From Sphingomonadales bacterium (GTDB taxonomy: Bacteria; Pseudomonadota; Alphaproteobacteria; Sphingomonadales; Sphingomonadaceae): a stretch of 64,000 nucleotides of DNA. The position numbers and the translations under genes were made by a program. The first letter of the stretch is position 1; the number at the start of each line of letters is the position of its first letter. Shown here piece after piece: positions 21,589 to 30,292 of the stretch. The notes under the pieces are model-generated. The model was not told the origin of the DNA, did no database searches, and worked only from the letters and a program-made list of their open reading frames with translations. The DNA lies in NCBI GenBank assembly GCA_025352685.1, contig JANXSN010000032.1:80549-144548 (forward strand). Direction: 5' to 3'.

Positions 21589-21664
21589 GGTGCGCGCGCC
21601 TATGCGCCGGGCCGCGGCACGGCGCAAGGATGCGCTGTAAAAGACGAGGCGGAGCGAAATGTTG

Positions 21665-22576
21665 TTACTTCGTATCCAACGTCTTCGCCGCCTCGTCCAA
21701 CTCCGCCTTGGCGGCGGGATTTACGGCCACAGCTGATCGATACGCTGCCGAAGCGTCGTTTTGTCGACCCAGTGTCGTGTAGCTGCGCATCAACATGATC
21801 CAGCCTTCGACGTTTTTTGGATTTGCCTTCAGTTTTGCTGCCAGTCCATCGACCATCCCCGCAATCATCGCCTTCTGCTGGCTAGGCGGTAGCCCCGCGG
21901 CGGCACGCATCTGTTCGGTGTTAGGGCCCGGTATGGCGGCACCGGCGGCACCAGGCGCTGGTGCAAGGGAGCTGAGCGCTGCGAAGCGACCAGCGACATC
22001 GATGTTGTCCTTTTTTCCGACCGCTTCGATCGTCCGGCGCACGTCGGCTTGCCACGGGGCGCCCGCGGGCGTGTCTTTCAAGAGGGCGAACCAGTCGTCG
22101 ATGGCGCCCTTGTGATTGCCTGCCATGTCTTTCGACACGCCGAGGAAATAGCGCGCGCGCGGATCTTTCCGGTTCAGAGCGACAGCTTTGTCGAATGCCG
22201 CTTTGGCGTCTGGTGGCACGTCGCCGGGGCCTGCGGTCACCAGCGCCTCACCAAGCGACGACCAGTAGTCGCCATTATCGGGTTTTAACGCCGTTGCGCG
22301 TTTGTATGCCATCGCAGCCTCGGCAAAGCGTTGCGTTTGAAAGAACGACCACCCGAGCATCCGCCAGCGTTCCGAGTCGTTCGGGTCAGATTTCAGTTTG
22401 GCCTCGAGCGAGGAAATCATTGTGTCCACGGCTTGCGGCGACGCCGTGGTTGCCGGAATTGGCAGCGTCTCGGATGCGTGGCTGCGCCATAGCTTGATCC
22501 CGATGGCGGTGATCGCGAGCAAGGCCGCCGCAAGGAGGGTGATGCGGCTGAATTGTGAAGCTGTCGTGTCGCTCAT
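21665..22576 (-). CDS. Membrane-anchored TPR protein, CcmI/CycH-like
   Basis: A 303-residue protein with one N-terminal membrane segment ([17 protein letters not shown], residues 14-30) and two groups of TPR repeats facing the periplasm (residues about 50-180: [36 protein letters not shown]; and about 230-300). This layout matches CycH/CcmI, which hands apocytochrome c to the heme lyase. No other ccm genes are nearby. It is divergent from the redox island that encodes at least 24 heme-binding motifs, so a supporting role in cytochrome maturation is plausible but inferred. Confidence 0.7.
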   Translation of the reverse strand: MSDTTASQFSRITLLAAALLAITAIGIKLWRSHASETLPIPATTASPQAVDTMISSLEAKLKSDPNDSERWRMLGWSFFQTQRFAEAAMAYKRATALKPDNGDYWSSLGEALVTAGPGDVPPDAKAAFDKAVALNRKDPRARYFLGVSKDMAGNHKGAIDDWFALLKDTPAGAPWQADVRRTIEAVGKKDNIDVAGRFAALSSLAPAPGAAGAAIPGPNTEQMRAAAGLPPSQQKAMIAGMVDGLAAKLKANPKNVEGWIMLMRSYTTLGRQNDASAAYRSAVAVNPAAKAELDEAAKTLDTK

Positions 22577-22657
22577 GTCTTTAGTGTCTAGCGCAACATC
22601 GCTGCGATGCTAGGGTGCGTCAAAACAGGTCGCACTGGTTAGTCTTGGGGGGGGAAC

Positions 22658-25192
22658 GTGCGCGCCGTGGGTGAAACCTATCGCATTGCGATTGTCGGAT
22701 CGGGGCCGGCGGGCCTGAGTGCGGCGTCGCGCGCGGCCAGACTGGGCCTGTCCCATATTCTGCTCGAAAAAACCGATCACCTCAGCGACACAATCTACAA
22801 ATATCAAAAGGGCAAGCATGTGATGGCGACGCCATCGCAGCTTGTCCTGCGAGCTGACCTCGATTTTGCCGCGGGCAAGCGCGAGGCCGTACTTGAAACC
22901 TGGGACGTCCAGACGGCAGCGAATACCGTCACTGTGCGCAAACAGGCTGAAGTCGTTGCGATCAAGGGCACGGGCGAACCCCTTCCAGATTCAGTCCAGA
23001 AAATTGAATCGCGCGGCCGTGATGGGAGTGTGCAGACGACGGCGCTGCAACGACATGCACCGCCCTACCATTTGAAGTTGTCCGACGGCAGCGAGATCAT
23101 GGCCGACGCCGTGATTCTAGCCATCGGGACGCAGGGCAATCCGAATTTGATGCGCTGTCCCGGCGGCCATTTGCCGCATGTCCAGTATCAGCTCGACGAT
23201 CCAGCGGCCTATAATGATGAGTATATCTTCGTTATCGGGGGCGGGGATGCCGGCATCGAGAATGCGCTCGGGCTCGCGGCGGACGCGGCACAAGGTAATA
23301 TTGTCAGCCTTGTCAATCGCAGCGCAGAGTTTTCGACCGCTAAAGACGCCAACGTAAAGGCACTGCTGGCCGCGCAAGCGTCGGGGCGGATAACGATTTA
23401 TTCTGAGTGTAATACGAGTTCCGTCGAACCCGACACTGTCGTGCTTGATACACGCGACGGGGAAGTACGGGCCAAATGTAACCGCATCATTGCCCGTATG
23501 GGCTCTGCACCGCCGCGCGGATTCGTCGAAGGGTGCGGGATCGAGTTTTCATCGAATGATCGACTGGCATTCCCCAAACTGTCGCCGACGTTCGAAACGA
23601 CGGCGCCTGGCATCTTCGTGATCGGAGCGCTTGCCGGGTATCCGTTGATCAAGCACTGCATGAACCAGGGCCATGATGTCGTCGAGTTCATCAATGGAAA
23701 CACGGGACTGAAACCTGCCGACGAACCGATACTCGAGGCCAAGTTCAAGGGGTTGCCGGGTCAGCGATCGGTCGACGTATGGCTGGAATTCTTGCGGTCA
23801 AACGTGGCGATCCTTGAAGGAATGTCGCCGCTCCAAATGCGTGAGTTTATGCTCGACAGCGAGGCGCGAGCCTACAAGCGTGGCCAGAAGATTTTTGAAA
23901 AGAACGCACCGGGATCGTCGTTGTTTGCGATTGCCAGCGGGTCTGTGCTGGTCGAACTGAGTGACGGAGCGACGGTTCCGATCGAGGCAGGGTCCATCTT
24001 TGGAGAAGTCGGCTTGATTTCGGGTCGACGACGCGGCGCGACGATTGTGGCTGCGCAGGATTCAATCTGTGTCGAGATTTCGCGCACCGCCGCACTCAAA
24101 CTCCAGTCGCAGGTGCCGGCCGCCAAGCGCGCAATTACCCGCATCTCGATCGAACGGCAATTGCTCCAGATGTTCGGGTCTGGCCTGACTATGACTGATG
24201 TGGCCAACGTCGTAGAGGCGGCCGAGGTCATGCCAATCAAAGCGGGGCAGACGGTCATTACAGAAGGCGACGAAGGTGACGATATCTTCGTCATCCGCGC
24301 TGGCTCGATGGTCGTCGAAAAGCAGGTCGGCGGCAAGCCGGTGTTCCTGTCTTACCTGCCCGCCGGTTCCTTCGTCGGCGAGATGACGCTGATTGCGGGC
24401 GGTCGGCGAACGGCGACAGTAAGGGCAGCGATCAAATCAGAAGTAATAAAGCTTCCCGGCAGCGCTTTTCGCATGTTGCTCGACCGGAACGCCAAGCTGC
24501 TCGACAAGGTACGCCGAGACATGTCGGCACGGCAGGACGTCAACGCGTTTATCGAAGCCAAGAAAGACAGCTTTTCAAGCGTCGTCGATATGTATTCGAG
24601 GGTCGCGGAATTTCTGGTCGATCAAGGCGTCGGCGAAGCCACGGACGTGTTGCTGATCGACGAAAATCTGTGCGTCGGGTGCGACAATTGCGAAAAGGCC
24701 TGCGCCGATTCGCACGAAGGGCTGAGCCGCCTCGACCGTGAGGCGGGCAAGACTTACGCGCACCTTCACGTCCCGACATCCTGCCGACACTGCGAACATC
24801 CACATTGCATGGCCGATTGTCCGCCTAATGCCATCCACCGCGGTCCCGACGGCGAGGTTTTCATCGACGAGAGCTGCATCGGCTGCGGCAATTGTCAGCG
24901 CAATTGTCCTTATGGCGTCATCCGCATGGATGCCAAGCCGCCGAAAAAGCCGAGTCTGCTTTCCTGGCTCCTGTTTGGCAACGGTCCGGGTCCGGGCGAG
25001 CCGTCCAAGGCATGGAGCTACGCGAATGCAGAGCCTGGCGTCGAAAAGGCAAAAAAGGCGATCAAGTGCGACATGTGCTCGGGCATAGAGGGCGGTCCGG
25101 CTTGTGTGCGCGCATGCCCAACCGGCGCTGCGATTCGCGTTGCGCCCGAGGAGTTCCTGACGGTGGCCCGTCTAGAACGCGGGGATAGCTGA
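22658..25192 (+). CDS. Flavoprotein - twin cyclic-nucleotide-binding - four-cluster ferredoxin fusion
   Basis: An 844-residue cytoplasmic protein made of four parts. Residues 8-330 are a two-dinucleotide-fold flavin reductase: FAD loop IVGSGPAGLS (14-19) and NAD(P) loop VIGGGDAG (about 193-198), like YpdA/thioredoxin-reductase-type enzymes but without a CxxC redox pair. Two cNMP-binding domains follow, at about 400-480 (FGEVGLISGRRRGATI) and 520-595 (VGEMTLIAGGRRTATV), each with the Gly-Glu and Arg-x-Ala-Thr phosphate-binding residues. From 665 come 16 cysteines in HybA/DmsB-like order (CVGCDNCEKAC, CRHCEHPHCMADC, CIGCGNCQRNC, CDMC-x8-CVRAC), enough for four [4Fe-4S] clusters. A GTG start follows a G-rich ribosome site. 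It is cotranslated with the next gene. Confidence 0.88.
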   Translation: MRAVGETYRIAIVGSGPAGLSAASRAARLGLSHILLEKTDHLSDTIYKYQKGKHVMATPSQLVLRADLDFAAGKREAVLETWDVQTAANTVTVRKQAEVVAIKGTGEPLPDSVQKIESRGRDGSVQTTALQRHAPPYHLKLSDGSEIMADAVILAIGTQGNPNLMRCPGGHLPHVQYQLDDPAAYNDEYIFVIGGGDAGIENALGLAADAAQGNIVSLVNRSAEFSTAKDANVKALLAAQASGRITIYSECNTSSVEPDTVVLDTRDGEVRAKCNRIIARMGSAPPRGFVEGCGIEFSSNDRLAFPKLSPTFETTAPGIFVIGALAGYPLIKHCMNQGHDVVEFINGNTGLKPADEPILEAKFKGLPGQRSVDVWLEFLRSNVAILEGMSPLQMREFMLDSEARAYKRGQKIFEKNAPGSSLFAIASGSVLVELSDGATVPIEAGSIFGEVGLISGRRRGATIVAAQDSICVEISRTAALKLQSQVPAAKRAITRISIERQLLQMFGSGLTMTDVANVVEAAEVMPIKAGQTVITEGDEGDDIFVIRAGSMVVEKQVGGKPVFLSYLPAGSFVGEMTLIAGGRRTATVRAAIKSEVIKLPGSAFRMLLDRNAKLLDKVRRDMSARQDVNAFIEAKKDSFSSVVDMYSRVAEFLVDQGVGEATDVLLIDENLCVGCDNCEKACADSHEGLSRLDREAGKTYAHLHVPTSCRHCEHPHCMADCPPNAIHRGPDGEVFIDESCIGCGNCQRNCPYGVIRMDAKPPKKPSLLSWLLFGNGPGPGEPSKAWSYANAEPGVEKAKKAIKCDMCSGIEGGPACVRACPTGAAIRVAPEEFLTVARLERGDS

Positions 25193-26064
25193 TGGTCACG
25201 CGGGTTTCTGTTCAGCAGCGCGTCCGTGCATCCGCGCACGAAGGGTTCCTTACACTTGGTCGGTCGCGCTGGGCAAAGATCGCCGCCACAACCTCGCTCG
25301 TGATGTTGCTTGTCTACGTGCTTGACGATCCCAAGCCACGCCCAAATGGAGGTACGTGGTATGGGTATACGCTGGGCACGATGGGTGCTGTGCTGATCCT
25401 GTGGCTGACGGTCTTGGGTGTCCGCAAGCGGGCAATGACGCGCGGGCGTTGGTCGCTGAAAACCTGGACCTCGGCCCATGTCTGGCTCGGGCTGAGCCTT
25501 GTCGTCATCGCGACATTGCATACCGGATTCCAGTTCGGGTGGAACGTGCACACGCTCGCCTATGTTCTCATGATGCTGGTCATCGTGTCGGGCCTGTTCG
25601 GCGTGTTTGCCTATTCAATGCTGCCCCGCATTTTGTCCGACAATCGCAACGAAACCACCGAGCCCCAGATGCTCGAACAACTCCGTTCTGTGGACCGCCA
25701 GCTCCACGAAGCTGCGCAACCCTTAGGACAGGCCCACGCTGATTTTGTACGCGCGAGTCTGGAACAGGATCCGTTCGGCGGTGGGTTGTGGGCGCGTTTG
25801 TCGGGTAACTATCCCCGTTGCGCGACGCGGACAGGTAAAATCGCGATCCGTGGGGAGCTTGCCTCTAAGCCGCGCACCGGCGGTGATCCGCTCGAAAAGA
25901 TCGCCTCGTTGCTCGAGCGCAAGGAAGCCGTGCTGGCACGGGTGCGGCGTCATCTGCGGATCAAGGCGCTTTTGGAAGTGTGGCTTTACATCCATGTCCC
26001 GGTGACGTTTGCGCTGATCGCCGCGCTATCAGCGCATATCTTCTCCGTATTTTTCTATTGGTGA
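25192..26064 (+). CDS. Membrane di-b-heme protein, putative electron-transfer partner
   Basis: A 290-residue protein whose ATG overlaps the preceding stop (TGATG). There are five hydrophobic segments: about 30-46, 59-77, 93-115, 119-143 and 262-290. Histidines H96 and H110 lie on the third segment and H268 and H282 on the last, each pair 14 residues apart. That is the spacing used by cytochrome b-type proteins to hold two stacked hemes across the membrane. A soluble loop of about 115 residues lies between segments four and five. No close family name is recognised. It would carry electrons from the Fe-S domain of the upstream protein toward the periplasmic cytochrome encoded next. Confidence 0.75.
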   Translation: MVTRVSVQQRVRASAHEGFLTLGRSRWAKIAATTSLVMLLVYVLDDPKPRPNGGTWYGYTLGTMGAVLILWLTVLGVRKRAMTRGRWSLKTWTSAHVWLGLSLVVIATLHTGFQFGWNVHTLAYVLMMLVIVSGLFGVFAYSMLPRILSDNRNETTEPQMLEQLRSVDRQLHEAAQPLGQAHADFVRASLEQDPFGGGLWARLSGNYPRCATRTGKIAIRGELASKPRTGGDPLEKIASLLERKEAVLARVRRHLRIKALLEVWLYIHVPVTFALIAALSAHIFSVFFYW

Positions 26065-26070
26065 GATGAC

Positions 26071-27855
26071 ATGAGTTTTGTCATCCGCACTGTGTCGCGT
26101 ACTGCCGACGGGCGCGAAATCATTCGGCCGGTCACGCTGGCAAAGGACGAGCTCGCCATTGGACGCGACGCCTCGAATGACATCCACTTGGCTGATCTGG
26201 CCGTCGAACCGTTTCACGCTCGACTGACCCGGACGCCGAACGGTCGTATCCGTGCCGAAAGTAAAGGCGGGCTCGGCTTCACCGTCGATGGGCGGGTCAC
26301 CAAGCTCACCGATATTGACCCGGCAACCGGGGCGGAATTGGGGTTCGGCGGACATCTGCTGACCGTTTCGAGCGACGGAGACACGGTAATCGTTAGGGTG
26401 GAGCGCACCGGTGCGGTGTCAGACGCAGCGGGCGATAAGGATGAGCGCACCGCTTTTACGCTTGCTGCGCTCTTGCCAAGCAAGCGGACGGGGGCATGGA
26501 CGTTGGCGCTCCTCGTGCTTGCCGCTTTTCTCGTCGCACCGCTCTGGAGCTGGGCCTCGTACAGCCACGTCAAGACACGCCCTGCGGGGTTCCATGCCGA
26601 CATCACCTGGTCGTCGGGCCCCCTGTCAAGCGCGCATCACGCGCTCGCAGCGAATTGCCAGTCCTGTCATGACAAGGCGTTCATCTCGGTCGAAGACACT
26701 AAGTGCATCTCGTGCCACACGCAGATCCACGGCCACGCCGATCCGCGTCGGCAGGTGACTGCCACGCCACCGCCCGGGTTCGGCAAATCGATCACGAACG
26801 CGTTTAAGGTCGCGTTTGGCAAACCGACTGGTCAGCGCTGCGTCGATTGCCATACCGAGCATCAAGGCGCTGGGCCGATGCCAGCCACAGCTCAGGCATT
26901 CTGCACTGATTGCCACGCCACCCTGAAGGCGCGGCTGGCCGATACGAAAATCGAAAATGTCGGCGATTTTGGCACAGCTCATCCCCAATTCCGCCCTACG
27001 TTGGTCGTCAGCACGGTGGGAGAACAGCCGCGGCTCGAGCGCATCTCGCTTGATGCCAGACCAACCGAGAACAATGGTCTGAAATTCCCCCATGATGTTC
27101 ACCTGTCCAAGGTCAACGGCGTTGCTCGTATGGTCCAGACGATGTCGGATGTATTTGGGGGGCACCGGCAAGGTGTCGGGCTCGATTGCAAGGACTGTCA
27201 TGTGAAAACCGCTGACGGCGTCCGGTTTCTGCCCGTCGAGATGGAACGCAATTGCCAAATGTGTCATTCGCTCGGCTACGACCGCGTCGGCGGCACGGTT
27301 CGGACTCTGAAGCACGGCAGCGTAGCGCAAGCCGTCGCCGATGTTCGTGCACTCGGCTCGCGTACTGCCGTTGCGCCGTCAATGCTTGCCGGGCGTCGGC
27401 GTCCCGGCGAACCCCCATTGGCGTCGCGTGGTGCAGTCCCTGTCAGCGCAGACGCGCTCTTTACAAAGGGCGGTGCCTGTTACGACTGCCACATTATCGA
27501 CCGCACCGGCGATGCATCAACGAACGGCTGGCGAATCCGCCGCGTCTTCCAGCCGATGCGTTATATGATGAAGGGCTGGTTTGATCATAAGGCGCACGGG
27601 ACCCAGAGCTGCGCCTCGTGTCACAATGCAGGGGCTTCGAAGAGTGCAACCGACGTCTTGATCCCCGGCATTGGCAACCTCGACGACAAGACCGGCATGA
27701 CGTGCCGCAGCTGCCATGGCGGCGAGGGCTCGGCCAGCAAGGTGCCTTCGTCCTGCGCGATGTGCCACGACTATCATAGTGACGGCCAGGCTCCGTGGCG
27801 GCCGGCAGGCGAGGGGCCACACAGGGTGGCAATCGCCGGATTGCGCAAACCTTGA
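26071..27855 (+). CDS. FHA domain - transmembrane - decaheme cytochrome c
   Basis: A 594-residue bitopic protein. Residues 1-110 are an FHA domain (LAIGRDASNDIHL, then EPFHARL, the GR and S/N-x-H positions of phosphothreonine binders) with no signal peptide, so cytoplasmic. A single membrane segment lies at 141-163, and the remaining 430 residues are periplasmic. They carry ten CxxCH motifs: CQSCH, CISCH, CVDCH, CTDCH, CKDCH, CQMCH, CYDCH, CASCH, CRSCH and CAMCH. Extra His residues (HALAAN, HDVHLSK, DHKAHG) are likely distal ligands, as in cytochrome c3/c7-type proteins. It follows the b-heme gene by 6 bases. Joining a phosphopeptide-sensing domain to a multiheme wire through the membrane is unusual. 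Confidence 0.9.
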   Translation: MSFVIRTVSRTADGREIIRPVTLAKDELAIGRDASNDIHLADLAVEPFHARLTRTPNGRIRAESKGGLGFTVDGRVTKLTDIDPATGAELGFGGHLLTVSSDGDTVIVRVERTGAVSDAAGDKDERTAFTLAALLPSKRTGAWTLALLVLAAFLVAPLWSWASYSHVKTRPAGFHADITWSSGPLSSAHHALAANCQSCHDKAFISVEDTKCISCHTQIHGHADPRRQVTATPPPGFGKSITNAFKVAFGKPTGQRCVDCHTEHQGAGPMPATAQAFCTDCHATLKARLADTKIENVGDFGTAHPQFRPTLVVSTVGEQPRLERISLDARPTENNGLKFPHDVHLSKVNGVARMVQTMSDVFGGHRQGVGLDCKDCHVKTADGVRFLPVEMERNCQMCHSLGYDRVGGTVRTLKHGSVAQAVADVRALGSRTAVAPSMLAGRRRPGEPPLASRGAVPVSADALFTKGGACYDCHIIDRTGDASTNGWRIRRVFQPMRYMMKGWFDHKAHGTQSCASCHNAGASKSATDVLIPGIGNLDDKTGMTCRSCHGGEGSASKVPSSCAMCHDYHSDGQAPWRPAGEGPHRVAIAGLRKP

Positions 27856-27880
27856 CGAACCGCATCGAAAGGCGTCTCAT
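27852..27880 (+). promoter_or_regulatory. Weak candidate promoter for the phosphodiesterase gene
   Basis: TTGACG (27852-27857), spacer of 17 bases, then TCTCAT (27875-27880). The -35 overlaps the stop of the decaheme gene. Four of six -10 bases match; this could equally be chance. Confidence 0.25.
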
Positions 27881-27958
27881 TCCCCAGGGTAAACGGCCGG
27901 GGAGGCGAGGCGTGCTGTCGCTGTTTCGTGCGATATGTTGCAAGCCGGGCCGCACGAA

Positions 27959-28807
27959 ATGCTGATCGCGCAAGTAACCGACATCCATTTGGGTTTTGAG
28001 CCGGGCAACCCTGCAGAGTTCAACCGTAAGCGTCTCGACCAGGTGCTCAAGCAGTTGAAGGAGATGAACCCCAAACCGGATTTGCTGCTCGCGACCGGCG
28101 ACCTTACCGAGTTTGGTGACTCCGATAGCTATCGCCGCCTGACGAACGCTTTCAAGCAGGTTGATTGTCGCGTTTTACCGATGGTCGGCAATCACGATGT
28201 GCGCCTGTCTTTTGCGGAATGGTTTCCGGACGTGCCGCTGGCCGACGGGTTTGTGCAATATGTCGTCGATGCGTACCCCTTACGGATCATATTGATCGAT
28301 ACGCTCGAGGAAGGTCGCCACGGCGGTGCATTCTGCGACGTTCGCGCTGCCTGGCTAAACGCGCGGCTCGACGAAGACACCTCCCGTCCGAGCGTCATCG
28401 TGATGCATCATCCGCCTGTCGAGGTCGGCATTATCTGGATGAACACGCACCCCGAAGAGGATTGGGTAACGCGATTCCGCGCATGCGTTGCAGGGCGTAG
28501 AAACATCGTTGCCATTATCTGCGGCCACCTTCACCGCGCAATCACGACGCAGTGGGAGGGGACTACGATTGCGATCTGCCCAGCAACTGCGCCGCAGGTC
28601 GCGCTCGACATGTCTCCGATCGATCCGGACAAACCCGATAATCGTCCGATGATCATCGCCGACCCGCCAGCCTTTGCGCTTCATTGGTGGAACGGCAGCG
28701 AGCTGATTACCCATTTCGAAACAGCGGGTGCACATGTGATGCTCGCCCAGTTCGACAAAAATATGCAGGATCTGGTACGCGGGTTGCTTGCCGAGCGGCC
28801 GAGCTGA
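27959..28807 (+). CDS. Class III cyclic-nucleotide phosphodiesterase, CpdA-like
   Basis: A 282-residue calcineurin-like metallophosphoesterase starting MLIAQVTDIHLG; an upstream in-frame ATG at 27935 is less likely. All metal-binding motifs are present in order: DIH, GDLTE, GNHD, MHHPP and GHLH. This set and the size match CpdA/Rv0805-type enzymes that hydrolyse cAMP (class III). It is cytoplasmic. Placing a cyclic-nucleotide hydrolase directly after a gene set containing two cNMP-binding domains suggests local control of that signal. The substrate is inferred from family, not shown. Confidence 0.83.
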   Translation: MLIAQVTDIHLGFEPGNPAEFNRKRLDQVLKQLKEMNPKPDLLLATGDLTEFGDSDSYRRLTNAFKQVDCRVLPMVGNHDVRLSFAEWFPDVPLADGFVQYVVDAYPLRIILIDTLEEGRHGGAFCDVRAAWLNARLDEDTSRPSVIVMHHPPVEVGIIWMNTHPEEDWVTRFRACVAGRRNIVAIICGHLHRAITTQWEGTTIAICPATAPQVALDMSPIDPDKPDNRPMIIADPPAFALHWWNGSELITHFETAGAHVMLAQFDKNMQDLVRGLLAERPS

Positions 28808-28882
28808 CAATTCGCTATTCCGCTCGCGTTTGGCAAATCGAACGGTAAAGCCAAACCGGGCTCGCTGGCAGATTGCAAACTC

Positions 28883-30292
28883 ATGCGTGAAGACAATGAT
28901 TACAGCGCAATGGCGACGGCAGCTGCGCTGGCGATTAATTATCGCGCCCATATCGCCGTAGCAAGTCGGACACCTACGGCCGATTACGCGACAATGATCG
29001 CTGCACTCGGTGGTCCCACGCCCGAACAGGGCAGTGACGGCCACGCAATCATCACTGATCTGGTGGCACGGGCCGCTCCCGGCATTCGTGCATCTACGGC
29101 AGGACGATTTTTCGGCTGGGTTATCGGCCAATCTCACCCGACAGGTGTCGCCGCGGACTGGCTGACTGCGGCATGGGGACAAAATGCCGGCAATGTTGTT
29201 GCCGCCCCGGCGGCGTCGGCGGTCGAAGCTGTCGCCGCTGGTTGGTTGCTCGATCTGCTCGGTCTTCCCGCACAAGCGTCGGTCGGCTTTGTCACGGGTG
29301 CGACCGTTGCCAATTTCGTCTGCCTCGCCGCCGCCCGTAACGAAGTGCTGCGCCGCACGGGCTGGGATGTCGAGGCCGATGGGTTGTTCGGTGCGCCGCC
29401 GGTCGCAGTGTTGATCGGCGCCGACGCGCATTCAACGGTCTATTCCGCACTTCGTTATCTTGGTTTCGGCGCGAAACGCGTCCGCACCATCGCAACGGAT
29501 GCAGCGGGCCGAATGAAGGCATCAGCATTCGCTGAGGCGTTATCCGAACAAACCGGCCCAACCATTGCCATTACGCAAGCGGGTCAGATCAACACGGGCG
29601 TCAGCGATCCGTTTGCCGAGATTGCGCCCCGCGCCCGCGATCACGGCACATGGTTGCACGTCGATGGTGCGTTCGGACTTTGGGCGAGGACATGCGCGGA
29701 AAAAGCGGCGCTGCTTGCGGGCGTCGAACAAGCGGATTCATGGGCTACCGACGGTCATAAATGGCTGCAGACCCCCTATGATTGCGGCTTCGCAATTGTT
29801 CGCAATGAGGCAGCGCACCGACGTGCTATGGAGATTGTCGCAAGCTATCTGCCTGGCGCCGGAGCGGGAGAGCGCGATCCTTCGGCCTATGTCCCTGAGC
29901 TATCCCGGCGTGCCCGCGGCTTCGCGACATGGGCGATGATCCGTCAGCTTGGACGGTCCGGGATTGGCGACCTTGTGGGGCGTCACTGCCGCATTGCTGC
30001 TTTCATGGCGGCGGCGCTGTCGGCTGAGGACGGTGTGACGCTTGTTTGCCCCGTTGAGCTTAACCAGTTCATGCTGTGCTTCGGGCCGGAAGCGGACATA
30101 CAAAGCGATGACATGACGCGTGCCGTCATCGATCAGGTTCAAACCGACGCAATCGCCTTTATCGGGGGCGCGAGCTGGCGTGGGATGTGGGTCATGCGCG
30201 TGTCGGTAACGTCGGCTGCCACTGATGGGGCAGAGGCCGAGACGACGGTTGCCGCGGTACTCGACGCCTTTCGGCGCGTACGCGCACGTTAG
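28883..30292 (+). CDS. PLP-dependent group II decarboxylase
   Basis: A 469-residue fold-type I PLP enzyme of the aromatic/glutamate decarboxylase group. The cofactor Lys is in SWATDGHKWLQTPYD, the Asp that binds the pyridine nitrogen is in WLHVDGAFGLWA, and the cofactor-stacking His is likely in GADAHSTVYSAL. The substrate amino acid cannot be assigned. It follows the phosphodiesterase by 75 bases and converges on the large decaheme gene, overlapping its stop by four bases. It has no obvious redox role, and its place in the island may be incidental. Confidence 0.85.
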   Translation: MREDNDYSAMATAAALAINYRAHIAVASRTPTADYATMIAALGGPTPEQGSDGHAIITDLVARAAPGIRASTAGRFFGWVIGQSHPTGVAADWLTAAWGQNAGNVVAAPAASAVEAVAAGWLLDLLGLPAQASVGFVTGATVANFVCLAAARNEVLRRTGWDVEADGLFGAPPVAVLIGADAHSTVYSALRYLGFGAKRVRTIATDAAGRMKASAFAEALSEQTGPTIAITQAGQINTGVSDPFAEIAPRARDHGTWLHVDGAFGLWARTCAEKAALLAGVEQADSWATDGHKWLQTPYDCGFAIVRNEAAHRRAMEIVASYLPGAGAGERDPSAYVPELSRRARGFATWAMIRQLGRSGIGDLVGRHCRIAAFMAAALSAEDGVTLVCPVELNQFMLCFGPEADIQSDDMTRAVIDQVQTDAIAFIGGASWRGMWVMRVSVTSAATDGAEAETTVAAVLDAFRRVRAR

